NCBI GenBank assembly: GCA_024734555.1
Contig: JANPWX010000473.1
Span: 298,457 to 362,456, forward strand
Source of the DNA: Trochalopteron elliotii
Lineage: Eukaryota; Chordata; Aves; Passeriformes; Leiothrichidae
Direction of reading: 5' to 3'
Length of the DNA stretch: 64,000 nt
The notes beneath the pieces were generated by a model. The model was not told the DNA's origin, ran no database searches, and saw only the letters and a program-made list of their open reading frames with translations. Made by a program: the position numbers and the translations under genes. Below, in pieces: positions 13,301 through 26,583 of the stretch. How positions within the stretch are numbered: position 1 is the first letter of the stretch; each line of letters starts with the position of its first letter.

Positions 13301-16300
13301 AAAATTTTTGAGTGTGATTAAGGCTGGACATTATTCATAGAAGTCCAGAGAAACCTATTAAAATTAAGGAAGTGGATATGATTATAACAAATAAAATGCA
13401 TTAACAGAAAAGGTGATTCACATTGAAATAATCACTAGCATTATTTTTACCATTTAAGAATTACTGACTCAAAAATGGATAAAATCATCTAGGAATCCCT
13501 ATGGGCTGAAGTAAATGAGATTAATGGAAGGAAGTCAACTTTGACACTGTATAAAATTAGGACAGAAAATTATATCAAAATATTGTAATGCTGTTTTATC
13601 AACGCCAGCATCTGAAACTACCTATTTTTTCCCCACAGGCTTAGCAAAGAAAGCTATAGTTAAAAAAAAGGCTTAAAGCTTTGTCTCCAAAAAGAGTACA
13701 GATATTTTATTTAAAGTAAAAATTACAAACAGTGGGTCAACTAAGATGAAAATAAAACACTATAAAAACACCCATGCATAAAACAGATAAACAACAGGAT
13801 TTCAACACAAGGCTCATGACATTTTTTTCCTTCTGAGTACTTAATGAAATTCCAGAACTCACTTTTTCAAGTAATCCTAGAGTCCTGTTACCTTTGTTTT
13901 GTGGTAAGGGTCAGTGTCAGAGACTCAGCTGGGCTGGGTTGGGCTGATGACTATGTAGCAATGTTCATGTTCTTTTTGATATGCAGGAATCTCTAAGGTT
14001 TGTGTTTTCTTAATTGATATATTTTATTTATAAGGGAATAGAATAAGGTATAATAATGTAGTAATAAAGAAGAATCTGTTCAAGCAGTTGAAAAACATTT
14101 CCCTTCAATATGTGTCACACTGTCCTTTAATAAAAAAGGCAGAGTAAATAAATCTGAAAAATCTCATGCAATTCAAGACTTCATGGCTGCCTTGCTGGTG
14201 TGAATATGGTTTTCTGTGTGTACAGACACCCTCTGCAGTGAAATCATGTGACTGCCCACACAATACACAGCTATAACTCCTTAGTTGCCATGCACAATCT
14301 CTCCCAGTTATTTCTCCTGAGCCATTAAAACTAATGGCAGATGTAATCTAATTTTCTTTGAGTTAGATGCACAATTACTCATGAGAAATGAACTTGGGAA
14401 CACAAACTGAGACAGCTGGAGGCGTAAGTTCAAACACTCTGTGGTCCCAGTATTTTGCCTTTGTAAATGTAAAGCTCACATTCCCAAATAAGATACAAAG
14501 TTTTATGTTTCATACTAAAACACAACTCCTTAGTTGTGTTCCTATGCTTGAATTATATAACTGGGACGTGGCTGGTTAGACTGCAATTCTGAAACCTGAA
14601 AGTTCTGCAACCAAAAGTTTTGAGAACATTTGGGCTGGTTTTTTGTAAGTGCCTCTCTTTTGAGCATCCTGCTGATGTCTGTCCTTTCTGGAGGCCAATT
14701 CCATTAGCATTTCTTAGTGGTTTACAAAATTGAACATTATGATGGTGATGATCACACAGTTAACATGACCAGCTACATTTAAGGGCCCCAAGAATGTAAA
14801 TTCTAAACTGTGGTTACTGTGTCTGCCAGATATAAACACTGCCCACTGGAAAGGCTCCCTTTATTTTGTTCTAAGGACTTGCAGGGTAAGCTTGATATTT
14901 GAAAGTATTGCAGTGATGATTTTTACTGTATTTAGATCTCTTCTATTCCTCCTTGATCTGAGACATTCTCTTGTGCTTTCCAAATTCATCAAGAATATAC
15001 ATATATAGCTCTTACTATAATGAAAATATGGCATGATATATGTATAAAAATAATGAAAACATTTTAATGAAAATTGGAATAATATGTGCTAAATATCATT
15101 AAAGAAATACATTGCTAACACATATAAATTCTCTGCAAGTTAAAGAACTGGTTTTGGTTTTAATTTGAATTTATGCCATTTTTCTGTGAAAACAGAGATT
15201 GTAAATTAGAAATTCTGGAAGTAATGAATGTGTTTTTTCCAGTTATTAAAGATCATTATAAGTCTATAATTACTGGTGATTTATGTGATTGCCTATACAA
15301 TGCAAAATCAAGGGGGAGGTAAACTGTTTATTCCTAGCATTTACTACTCTTAATCATGGTTTTGGATACAGTCATGTCTCATTTTCTCTAGAGGCATAAA
15401 ACTATAACCATGCATCTATATTAGAAATTAATTTCTGTATAGAAGTTGCACATCTGAATTCTGTGTCCTCACCAACCTGGAACAGTAGACCACCCCACAG
15501 TTCTGTCGATTTGTGAGGAGAAATCTGATAGGTGCTACACCAACTTCAGCTCCTCCTGTAACTATTGCAATTTCACTGCTCAGGTGAGGAGGCTGAGTGA
15601 TGACTCCAAAGCTCTGGAGTTATCTCCTGAAATCCTGCAACCTTACAGGCAAAGCAGGGATCTTGTGCAGCTGTAGGTATAAACCAGGATGTGCCACAAT
15701 CACAAAAACCATTGCAGGATTTGTACCCAGGGTATGATTCAATATTGATATGGTCTCATAACTTGGTTAAAAGTATCTTGGTTTCTGTTTGGTAACATCA
15801 TATACACCTCTATGAATCTGGAAGTGAATTTGTTTAAAATTAGGCTGTGTTCTTCATCTTTTGGGAGAAGGGCTTAGAGAGGGTTTGTTACAGCTTTTAA
15901 CTTGAAGTTGTTAAAATATATAAAATATATAAATAAAAATATATAAATATATAAACTTTTATATAAATATATAAAAGTTGTCAGCTCATTTCACTAATTA
16001 GTTTGAAAGTCTATCCTTTGACAGATAGATAATCTAAAAAATTCTTTGACCAATAGCACTTTAGATGTGTGTATGTCTATCCCCTTTAACCAGTGGATAG
16101 CTGTGGGGGGCTAAAATAATTCAGGGTAAATTTTACAAAACAAGGTTGCTCTGCAGTGCTTAAAAGTGTTAGATTTATGCTGTGGAGTTTATCCAGCTCA
16201 CATGAAGAGAATGGGAGCATTTTTCTGGGTTTATGTCAACTTTATGGACAGCATGGAAGCAGTTTTGTAATTTGCTGTCTTAACTTTCAGCTTTGACTTT

Positions 16301-18206
16301 TGTTCTTTCAGCAGTTTTATTGCTGTAGTGAGAACTCAAAATCTTGTTTCTGCAAATCTTGCATAACAGCAGACCTTATGTCTTTGCTTTCTTCAGTCTT
16401 CCACAGAGAGAAAGTGGGTGAATCTCCAAGTTTTAGATATTAATTTTTTCCTATGGCAAATTATTGTACTGAGTACTGGGCATTACTTATACATGTACAG
16501 GAAGCCTACAAAATTCCTTGTTATCCCTCAGGAAATCAACTTGCCATATGATCTATCTCTCCCAGGAAAGCCTAGGTCTAAAAGCAGAATTTTTACTTTT
16601 GGTATTACAGTATTTTGCTATATCCCAAACTATAGTTATTTCAGACTTTGTTTTGAAGAAAAGGCTTCATTTTTTGACTCGAGAAGACAACGGGAAGTTT
16701 TTTGCAGGTCAGAATGTGGCAGTGTTGTTTGACAGCTGTTTCTGGTCAAGTCTCTAGAAAGCAGGTACTTAGTAGTGAACACCCAGAAAATGAGATAACC
16801 TCCTTATTTCTGATCATATTGCTCTAGCTAAGCTGTAACAGGGAGTGAAAGATTTATTATGTGAGGTCTTCCTCAGAGTTAAAATCAATTACAGTTCTGG
16901 AGTTTTCTTTCATAATCTGGGTTTAAGAAAATTTTCAGAGAATAAGGAAATCTGTGACAGTGCCTATCAGAACAAGCCTGGGAACATCTGAGGAACAGAG
17001 AGCGCAGATGTTGCAAGTTAAATATCTAGTTATTTTGTTTGCATTATTTCTTCATGTGACTGTGGCACCTACATAGCAACACAGACTGGAAATTAGACCT
17101 GTACTGTCATATTTGGATATGAGTTTATTCTTTATAGATATTCAGAATGAACTGTTGGCTGAAGTTAAAATATTTACCTATCAATACACACATAGGTTCT
17201 TAATGTTTATGTTTTCTTGAACAAATCAGTATAAAATAAATTTACTGTTACTTTTTTAATTTTGAGATGACTTCAGTGTAGCTCTGTGTTATTCCTGCTT
17301 TGAGTGTGGAGTGAATATTCTTACAGAAATTTTAACACTCTCTGTCAAAAGATTTTTTTGTTTTTTTGTCAGGAGAAGACGTCTAATCTCAAAACTGCAC
17401 AAGGAGATTACCTGCCAGCAGGTAACTTCAGCAGGCAGGAAACTTTTCTTCGCTTTTTTTGTTTATGTGAACATTTAGTCTTCAGAAGACTTGAAGTGAT
17501 CAATTAGAAAAACCCACCATTAAGAAACATTTATGATTCTCATTTGTTTTAGGATTGTAGTCTCTTGAGGTGTTTATGATGGGAACATTGTAATATGCTG
17601 AAAAAAAATTCACATTATGGACAAGAATCCCAGATTGAATCAAATGTATGTTACACAAATATCAGCACTACATTTTTGGACTTATTTAAGGATCACAAGA
17701 GAACCCTGCTATTGACTTTAGTAGGAATAGGACTTGAATAGCTTTTGTTTAAAATATATGTATACATGCTCATGTTCAATCACCATATTTCAATTATAAT
17801 TTTTTTCTAAATTTATTAAAAATATATCCAGTTATAAAAGTGTCTTCTATCAGAGTTGTATGTTGCAACAACTAGTCTCAACATACATGTCTTCAAAATG
17901 TTTTTCTCTTGAGAATTTTTTCCTTAGAAAATTAAGAGAACTCCCATATAAGGATTATTCAGGTAACTAACACCTCACAGGGTCAATCATTTAATAGTGA
18001 AAAAAGGTGAGTGGACAGGTGAGGAAATGTGAGATGAGTTACTAAATGAGATGCCTATTTGTTGGGTTTTGGTGCAAACTTGACCTCTGATTAACGGCTG
18101 CTCCTTATGCCATTGTTGTCTGGTTCGTAGTTATTTCTTAGCATGTTACAAAATAGACACAAGGTAAAAAGTTTATTTCACTGTGCATTCCCCTCCCTCT
18201 CTCCAG
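10317..18206. other. non-coding DNA, no gene seen
   Basis: AT-rich DNA with a T-rich tract at about 12020-12057, a short CA run near 12303, and the AT repeat listed separately at 15912-15979. The open frames at 11353-11682 (minus, 109 codons) and 16418-16732 (+, 104 codons) have no supporting splice context or recognisable domain. Read as intron or intergenic sequence. Confidence 0.55.
15912..15979. repeat. AT-rich (ATATAAA)-like repeat with internal palindrome
   Basis: A 68-base run made of interrupted ATATAAA-type units. Inside it AACTTTTATAT (15954-15964) and ATATAAAAGTT (15969-15979) are perfect reverse complements across a 4-base loop, so the tract could form a small cruciform. This is ordinary microsatellite-like sequence. 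Confidence 0.7.
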
Positions 18207-18465
18207 TCCTCTAAATTCTTGTCTAACCACTTCCCCAACACAGACACATCTGGCTATTCATCCCAAATCGTCACTGAATCGAGCATTGTGTGTGTGCAGA
18301 CTGACTCTAATGAGATCATACCTGACCAAACCATTCCAGAGGTGGAGCAGCGTTTGGTGCGGTCAGAAAAGCGGGAGATAAAGGAGGAGCAGGGCTCCCA
18401 GAGCATTCCTGTCATAAGTGCTGTGCAGCACAGCCCCTGTAATCCTCTCGAGCCTGCTCTCACAG
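18207..18465 (+). CDS. putative internal exon of an unidentified gene
   Basis: An open frame follows a strong splice acceptor (CCCTCCCTCTCTCCAG, ending 18206). It reads from a whole codon at 18207 through 86 codons to a possible donor CACAG/GTTGGA at 18465/18466, which leaves phase 1. The peptide is hydrophilic, Ser/Glu/Gln-rich and probably disordered (for example DTSGYSSQIVTESSIV and PEVEQRLVRSEKREIKEEQG). CpG dinucleotides are clearly more frequent than in the flanking DNA (aatcgtc, gaatcgag, cagcgt, ggtgcggtc, aagcggg, ctcgag), which is typical of coding sequence in an AT-rich intron. The donor is only moderate, and an earlier one (CCCCT/GTAATC near 18439) is possible. I could not match the peptide to a family. 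It could also be an exon of a long non-coding RNA. Confidence 0.42.
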
Positions 18466-19854
18466 GTTGGAGTGTGCTGAAGTGCCAGCGCTTCTCTGGA
18501 ATGCCAAGACATTAGCTCATGTCTCAAGGGAATAGGGATCTCTGAAGGTTTGAGGAATAAGGTGGTTTGGCTCTGATTTCCATACAAAGCATCTTCTTTT
18601 GTGTGACGTTAAAGGGTAGTTATAGCTACACGGAGAGGTTTAGGTGAATTCCAAACACCCAGAAGTTGCAGAGTTTAGTACCAAACTTCTTAGATCTACA
18701 TGCAGCAAGGCCTGCACTGCTTATCTGGGATTTTCCATCAACAAGTGGCATTGTTTCATTAATGTAATTATGGCACCTACTATACATTTTGATTAGCATT
18801 TCCCTGCAATGCCCTCATTCTCCTCACCAATTAGAACTGAAAAATTAAACTTGAAACATATAGCTGAAAGAATCTAGACTTTCACTTAAAAATGGAGTTC
18901 ACTTTTTCTGGTTTTATGCACAAACAAATGTGTGCATAGATTTGTGCATGGCGTACACTTATTTAAAACAACAAAGAAATGGTCTTTGAAATACAGTTCT
19001 GAAATACATTGGAAGTTTGTAAACTGCCCTTCAGGCTTGAATTTACACTTTATCTAAATAGTTATCTCTGAAGAATAAACTTTATGTGTGGTCTGTGTGT
19101 CTGTTTTGGGTTGTGCATTTCACCTTTTACAGAAAACTGTACCTTACACGAGTTTTACTGTAAATGAATTTGTTCTATAGGTAGGGACTTAAACAATTAT
19201 GCTCTGGATCAGGGATAAGAACTGCATGAAGTGTTCAAATTTTCTTCTGAACCAAAAAGTAAATTTAAAAGATCCAGATTTTTGTTGCTCTTGTTCAACG
19301 TGGTCATTGATACAGAAAATAATCTGGATCTTTTCTGAACACATGAGGTTCTGTCTAGCAGTAGATGGATTAGTTTTATCTAATTTTTCTTCTTCCTGGA
19401 TGCTGTAATCTGAAGGGGAAATAGAGATGTAGAAAGAAAAAATTAAATTGGTTAGAATGAATATTTGTTTTCCCTCTCTCAAAAGAATCCTCTTATTAAC
19501 TGAAATGATAAAGGTTTCAGAGGTCTCAGTATGTGGATTGCTGTGGCAATAATACAGCCATATTTGACCCACGTGCTTTGCTTGAAGCACTCCCCAAGTC
19601 CTCTGCATGTTTTTTTTAACATCTCTATCTTCCCTCTGGAGAGGTTCCTTTGCATCCTTTGGTCTGGGCTGCAGAAGATCCTGGATCAGGGTGGTCCTAA
19701 GGCTGAGCACACCTCCTTGTTTTCCAGCCAGAACCCTTTCAGGTTCTGAGATGTGCTGCTCTAAGGTATGGCTAGGGCTGTCTTTTGTGAAGTGATGCAA
19801 AATAAAATCACAGGGTGAACACAACTGAAACGTAGTTCCCATTTTGGTATGTTT

Positions 19855-19893
<39 letters not shown>

Positions 19894-22664
19894 GTCCAGT
19901 GTGGACATGGCATTTATGAAAGGCAGTGCTGTTCACAGAGATAATCCTTATCTCTAGAATATCTAAAGGTGTCAGCATTTATATGCTGATGTTTGAAGCT
20001 CAGTGATCATACAGAGAAAGCTCTGAATTTGTGTTGGCCTTGCTTTGCTTCAGTCATTCTGCTTAAAACATTGTTAAGATTTTTCATATGAAAACGAAAT
20101 AGTTGCTCTGAGCCTAAACTATGAGGCACGGAAGTTAAAATCTGCAAAATATCTGCTGGATTTAAGGCATGTTAGGCTCATGTAACTGACATACTTTAGA
20201 ATATCTATCTTATAAACAAGAAGCCTCTTTATACTTTGTATTTTTTCTATACAGTAGAAAAGTAGTAGTACTTTGTAAGTGAACTAAATATTAAGACTAT
20301 TTTAATGCCAATTTTTGCTTTCAATAACAACATCTATGAAGTTTTCAAACCCATCCTTACTTTCTTTTAAGCCAAAAAGTGTTGAAGAAATCCTAGGAGT
20401 TTGTGAGAATTCTAGGAGACAGTGTCTTTGTCTAGCAAAGACTCACCCAAAGGCTCCAGAGAGTGAAGGAGTGAATGCTGCTGGTCCTGCAGCACTCAGT
20501 GCAGTTTGGTAGGTTGTGCTTGGCTGGCTCACGTGTGACCTGTGGGCAGAATATCTTATTTGTGGTTGGTGAACATCAGGTGTCCTGCTGCTCAGAGGAA
20601 AGGAATCCAGTCCCAAGGCTGTAGGGTGAAATGGGGTATGGAAAAGTGGGGATGGCTAGGATGTTTGCCTTGATGGTACTTCTCTAGGTCTGAATAAAAA
20701 TGTAGACGCAGCCGAATGATTACTGAGAATTAATGGTTTAATTCGCACCCTTAGCTTGCATATGTTTTTGCAGGTATATGAAGGTGACAAAGGCATGGGG
20801 GGAAGTACTTCTCTATTAACAAGAAAGAACTGGGAAATTATTTTGAGAATCCATCCAGAGTTATTATGAAAAGACTAAGTAAGTGATGACTTTAAATTCA
20901 AGTACTACCTTGTTCAGAATGAAGCGATTTTAAGTTTTCACTCAGAAAAACTGGATTTTTACAGCTTTGGTTGTTGACCCCCAGGATTCCCACAGGGCTC
21001 AAGATGCAGGGCCTGTCCATGGCAATGCCCCTTGCCAGGTAGAGCTGCAGGACCCAGACATCTGAGATCCAGCCACCACACTGATGTGCAGGAGAATCCT
21101 CAGAGGAGCAGTGGAAACAGAACCAGTCCCTGGTACAAGCCTGCACTGGCATTTCCCCTCTGTAGGTAGTTAAGGAGAACAATGGCCTTAGCCCCTCTGA
21201 ATGTGCCTCTGAGTCAGAGAGCAGCTGATTTATCTCCTGCCACGTTATCTTAGCTCATTCCTGACATAGCCAGCATATTTTGCGGTGAAAACAACATGAA
21301 AAAAAATCTCTTTATTCCATCCTTTGTCTGACCAGATGGTCATATAATATCACTTTCTTAATTAATTGGAATTTTGTATCCAGAGATGAATGTGTTCAGT
21401 TTCGAAAATGTTTGTATTTCCTTTTGTCCCTCTTCTGGCAACAGATTTTACAGTGATAAATTATTTACACATTCATGATAACCATAATACTTTCTTCTTG
21501 TATGTGGTAGTTCTGATAGTACTTCCTATTCTGTAGCCAATTCTCATGCAGAGACATCTGTAAACTACAGGGTCAGTCAGATTTTGTCAGTTCAGGCACA
21601 AGGTTGGTCAGACTGCAGCTTCTGTGTGAATTTCCATATTTTATTTAATGTCTTCCCTTAGTCATTGCTACATCAGTAAAATCTGGATCTAGGCAAGCCT
21701 AGTAGAATCTACTCCAATCTGATCTATGCTCAGGTATGAATACTGAAAAAATAGAATTAATAGATACATTAAAGACCTAAAATTTGGATCAAATTGCTCT
21801 TGAAGCACCATAATTTGTAAGAGCTAGATAGTGATCATTCTAGCTATACGTTAAAAATTCAACTGCTTCAAAAGCAGTTGATAGAGTCTGTCTCCATTCC
21901 TGGAGCTCTTTACCAAAAATCTCTTTAAACTCATCACAAATTTCACTTTTCCTTCTAGGAGTGTTTTTCAGTGGTGTTCATTTCTGGCAAACCACAAAAT
22001 TTTGTCCAAAATTAATTTTTGAATTGCATTCAGGGCTATATCCATGTTTGAGTATAAACTAATTATGAATGTCATTTTTGACAGTAGTTCTGTTTTATGC
22101 TTCTTCAGAATCAGGTGTCTATGGGAATATTTATTCTATCCAGGTCAAAATACTAAATGGTTGTCTAACAGACAAAGCCCAGGTGAACTGAAAAGTGACA
22201 TGTGAGACCTCCTAAGTCAATTATAATAAACAGCATACACTTAATGAGATCTGTTGGGAGGGGCAAAATAATCCAATAAACAAATACTTAAAGATATTTG
22301 AAAGCAGCCTCTCGCTGAATTCAACAAATATGTGATAATATCAGAAAGAAACGGTAGCTGTACTTTTAAAATACTCTTTTTGTGATGTCTTGGGCTTTTT
22401 CCCTTCACCAGTGAGGGTCTTTCTTTCATTCTGCTTGTCCCTTTGTTTTGGTTTATGGAAAAACACTTTACCCAGTCCAAGGTCACATTGTTACAGTGCT
22501 ATCATAGAGTGGTTGAGCAGTATTTTCAAAATTGTTTTGGTAAACAATTGTTGCATGCCTGACTTCTGTAATTTAATTTAATTTCTCTAAATTGAGATTA
22601 ACCACTGAGAGCTCCACCACTAGTGTGTCATACTTATGCCCACTGTTGGCCAACCTAGTGGCAC
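18466..22664. other. non-coding DNA, no confident gene
   Basis: AT-rich sequence holding the 28-A tract listed separately. A minus-strand open frame of 239 codons spans 19189-19908. It begins in the complement of the poly(A) tract (a run of Phe codons) and resembles no known family; it is treated in the findings. A short patch near 18740-18840 with homeodomain-like TAATTA and ATTAGCAT words might be regulatory, but nothing decides this. Confidence 0.5.
19862..19889 (+). repeat. poly(A) tract, 28 uninterrupted A
   Basis: A pure run of 28 A residues. An AATAAA word lies 55 bases upstream (19801-19806). The pair could mark the 3' end of an old retroposed transcript, although the spacing is longer than the usual 10-30 bases between signal and tail. 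No flanking target-site duplication was obvious. It may simply be a mononucleotide repeat. Confidence 0.8.
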
Positions 22665-23076
22665 TCTGCAGTGGCTGAGAGAACTGGGACTGTCCAGCCT
22701 GGAAAAAAGGCTCTGGGGGTAACAGCAGCCTTTCCAAGGCAGAAGGGAGCCTAGAGGAAAGCTGCAGAGGGACTTTTTTCAAGGGCATGTAGTGACAGGA
22801 CAAGGTGGAATGGCTTCAAACTGAAAGAGAGTAGGTTTAGGTTAGATATTGGGGAGAAATTCTTTACTGTGAGGGTGGTGAGGCTCTGGCACAGGCTGCC
22901 CAGAGAAGCTGTGGCTGCCCCATGCCTGGAAATGTCCAAAGCCAGGCTGGATGGGGCTCTGAGCAACCTGAGATAGTGGAAGGTGTTCTTGCCCACAGCA
23001 GAGAAACTGGAACTTGATGACATTTAACGTCCCTACCAGCCCAAACCATTCCATGAGTCTATGATTCTATGAATAA
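22665..23076 (+). mobile_element. CR1 LINE fragment, 3' end
   Basis: Clear sense-strand CR1 3' region. It contains 'ggctgagagaactgggactgtccagcctgg', the 'aggttagatattggggagaaattctttactgtgagggtggtgaggc' stretch, 'ggcacaggctgcccagagaagctgtggctgcccc', and the 3' end with CCATTCCATGAGTCTATG and the ATTCTATGA terminal repeat at about 23064-23072. The copy is 5'-truncated and fairly well preserved. Several minus-strand open frames across it are shadows with no coding meaning. Confidence 0.9.
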
Positions 23077-26000
23077 GAACTACCTGTCTGAGGTGAAATA
23101 AGTCCATTTATGAATCATGCCTTTTTATTTGTGAACAGGTTTCCAGGAATTTTACTGTGAAAATGCATATTTGCTAGCTTCCATTAGTTTGGTCCCAGGT
23201 TGTTTCTTTTTGTCAATGTTTCACCATTGTTTGGTTTCTGTTGCTGTTCTTCATTTTTGCAGTAGTTTTCCCTGTGGTGTTTTACTAAGAATTTCACTGG
23301 GGAAAGTTTTAAACTCTGCCATTCTTAACATCAACTCTGCCCTAACAATACTGTAAAGAGTGGAAGTCTATTCTTGCAGGCCATTAGTGTCAGGCTTGTT
23401 TTAAGTAGATCTGCTCAAAATCATGTTGCATGATGCACAACACTGTGTGCTGGATTGTTGCCACTGTTGATTGCCAACAGTATCTGGGTTTGCCTGGGCT
23501 GGGGATGGTGATGTGAAGAATCTGCACACTTAGACAAACCTGTTTCATGCTGAACAGAAACCCAGAGCTTGCAAATCTCAGAGGGCAAAATAATTTGGAG
23601 ACTATCAAATCCTAAATTGCTCTTTTTGGACGGAGAACAGGACAACTACACCACATGCCCATGATGTGAAACTGTTAAGGGGTGTTTAGGAGTAAAGATA
23701 CCCTTTATATAAACACTTGTAGATGCTTTAAGGGACTGTTCAGCATCCTCAGATGCTCAGTTCAGAGACCAGAAAGGTGGCTGTGCTCAGAATTTTGCCC
23801 AGAGATTCCTATATAAACCCCAATGTCTACTAGAAGTACAATCCTCCCCTTGGAAAGATACCTGTCACTTTAGAGCTTCTGTGTATTAAAGAATCCATCA
23901 TATTAGTACATAGTCATTTGAGAAAAAACAAACTTGCTGCTTTGCTTTTCAAATTACACCTGATTTCTTCTACTTTTATCTGCTAGATTAAACATTCTTT
24001 TTCATGGGGAACCAGTGCTCCACTCAGTCAGTGCAGCCCATGCTTTTTTAGGTGCATGATCCCACATTTTACAAGAGGAGTCTCTGGGGACAGACCCCTT
24101 GTTTCCCTTGTTGAAACAACAGGGATTGCTACCTATCAACCCTTTTGTTCCTGGGATCTGTGAGTTTATTAAGGTTCAAAGCAAAGATTATTTATTTATT
24201 TTCTCCACACATAAAAGACACATAAAACAAGTTGTAAAAATAAAGCAGGACCTCTATGATCTTATTTACACTTTGATCTTTTCTTGATGGTTTCTTGAAG
24301 TTCATGTCAGCTTCTTTACTGTTCTGTATGTAACAGGCACAATCTTCCCCTCCATGTTTCCTTGGGGGTGTGTTTGCTTTCATCAACATACCCTTGATTT
24401 CCCCTCACGGTTTGCTCCAAGTCTTCTTACTTTTAGTAACATTTTAATGTTTGCCATCCTCAGCCCTACACTCACTGGAAAAAGTCAGCCCTGTCTAGCA
24501 GGGAGATAATCCTTCACAGGAGGCAATCCCCCACCTCCTCCCACTGGAGAGTTGCTTCTCCTCCCCGTTTATTTCTCTCTTCACCTGTTTTCCATCCCCT
24601 TGTTTAGAGTACAATAATGAACTGGACATGTCTCTGGAGGTTTCAGTGGCCTGCTTGGCATTCAGGTCCTCTTCAGCTCAGCTCTCAACTCCAGTTCAAA
24701 GTACCTGAAGGTTGGAGCCCTCTGCCCATAAATGCTGGGGACATTTATGGTTTAAAAATAAATGCCTTTGTAATTTATTTTTTATTATTATCAGGATAAA
24801 GCTTCAGTGTCCTCCCACTCCAAGGTTCCAAACTTTCAGAGAGGTTTGCTGAGAGCTCAATCTCTGTTACTGATTAAATATGATGTCCAGGATTTCCCTA
24901 GTCCCAGTCTTTTGGCTGCTATTGGAGATGTGGTTGCCATTTCAAGTGTTCCAGGTGGTTTCTTTGTTTGGCTCAGGGATTTCCTGTGCTAGATGTAGAT
25001 TTCTCTCCTGCTTTTTTTCCTGAATTTATTTTATCACAAATAAAACTTGTGATAAAATAAATACTTGTTTTTCCTGTAAGCCTTGGACCTCTAAGAATTA
25101 ATCTGTCAGTTTCAAAATGGTACTTTTATGCTTTTCCTATGTGTGTCATATATCCCATTATTCCAATGTTTTCATTATAATCTGAATGTAATTAATATTT
25201 TTGCATGGAAATTATTTTTACATTGAAATTTATGCTACAATCCTTGTTATCTAATAGACCATGATGGCTGGTTGGGTTTTAGTTCCTGCTAATGGCAATG
25301 AAGTTCCTGATACAAACTAGGAAGTTGTCTGAGCTGTTTATCCTCAGTAAAAAGAGAAAACGATGCAAAATGTCTTGTTTATCACAAAACCAGTGTGAAT
25401 AGCCTCAGTCTGGTGTTTATCTCAACCTACAGATTACAGAAAAAATCCCAAACCACTACTTTTGACTGGATGACTTCTAAAAATCTCATTTCTTCTATAT
25501 GAACTTAAATTGGTGGCTGGAGTAGCTGTTGAGGTTACTGAAATTTAAGTTGTCACGCTTCCATTCTATAACTGGATGGAGGAAAATGCACTATCCACAT
25601 CTTTTTACTTTGTCTTACATATATATAAAATATGTAAATTAGTGATTCAACTAAACTTAGAAAAATGTTTATAGAAAACCTCAGATTTCAAACAATAAAA
25701 TGCATTTTTTCATATTCATATTTTCCAGCTACAGGCTGGAAAAACAAGTAAGATTAAGTGAACAATAAACAAAACTTTAACTATTAGGGTATTGTCTTTA
25801 TCTTTCCACAATTAATCATTACATACTTCAAATATAGATTTTACTTTAATATTAATTAATATTCATAGGTATTGGAATACCAAGACAATTGGCATAACAG
25901 TGTGGAAGACATTGTTCAGTGTCTACTTAATCTCCAAAATTTAATATCCAATATTTCCCATCAGCATGTGGGTTGATTATTTAAAAAAACAGAAGCCTAT

Positions 26001-26326
26001 ATATATGTGTGTACATATACCCTCCATTCTGGAGGTCAAATAAGAACTGATATTTTTATATATTATATAAACTTAATATATTTTTCTACCCCAAAAGCCT
26101 TCCCACATTTGCTCCTGATGTGCCTCTGCTGAGTGTGATTAGGAGAAAATTTAATTAAGTGGTAAAATGGGGCGTGAGTAGATAAGATGGGCATGATTAC
26201 ACACATATATTTTTTTTAGTGACAAATAAGTTTCAGTAGTCCCTGTCTTTAACACCTCATCTACATATTATTTCCTCATTTTCTCTTATTTTTAACTAAA
26301 AAAACCCCAAATCATTGGTTTTCCAG
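23077..26326. other. non-coding DNA, no gene seen
   Basis: AT-rich intron-like or intergenic DNA. It holds the perfect inverted repeat at 25024-25062 (separate entry) and stretches of TA-rich low complexity near 25620 and 25985-26085. No frame exceeds about 75 codons. Confidence 0.6.
25024..25062. repeat. perfect 16-bp inverted repeat, 7-base loop
   Basis: The arm at 25024-25039 (ATTTATTTTATCACAA) is the exact reverse complement of 25047-25062 (TTGTGATAAAATAAAT), leaving the loop ATAAAAC. The arms are AT-rich, so chance is less improbable than for GC-rich arms. No transposon structure extends outwards from it. Confidence 0.85.
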
Positions 26327-26467
26327 CCTGATTCATCACATGTCCAAAAGGACAGTGATGAAGGTGAAGATGTGAAGAACATATTGGAACTCAATATGTG
26401 GGTACATAGAGCAGGAAGGAGATGCAAACTTGCACCAGCACCGTGGCTGAAGAAAATCCAATTACAA
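26327..26467 (+). CDS. weak candidate exon
   Basis: An acceptor-like GGTTTTCCAG ends at 26326. The following frame is open for 47 codons to a possible donor CAA/GTAACC at 26467/26468, in phase 0 at both ends. The start of the peptide (PDSSHVQKDSDEGEDVKNIL) has an acidic, hydrophilic composition that looks protein-like. The polypyrimidine tract is interrupted by an A-rich stretch, and the frame continues by chance beyond the donor into a CR1. It resembles no family I recognise. It could be accidental. Confidence 0.2.
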
Positions 26468-26583
26468 GTAACCATGCTTCAAAAGGGTGTAGTAGTTGCA
26501 AAGAAATTGCTTTTTAGTCAGAAGAGAGTGGCAAAAGGAAGAGGATTTAAGATTCAAAGAATCATTCCAGAGGATTTAAGACA

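Noticed and set aside
22573..23054. Several minus-strand frames of 61-90 codons
   Set aside because: They lie antisense across a clear CR1 3' end and are shadows of the repeat.
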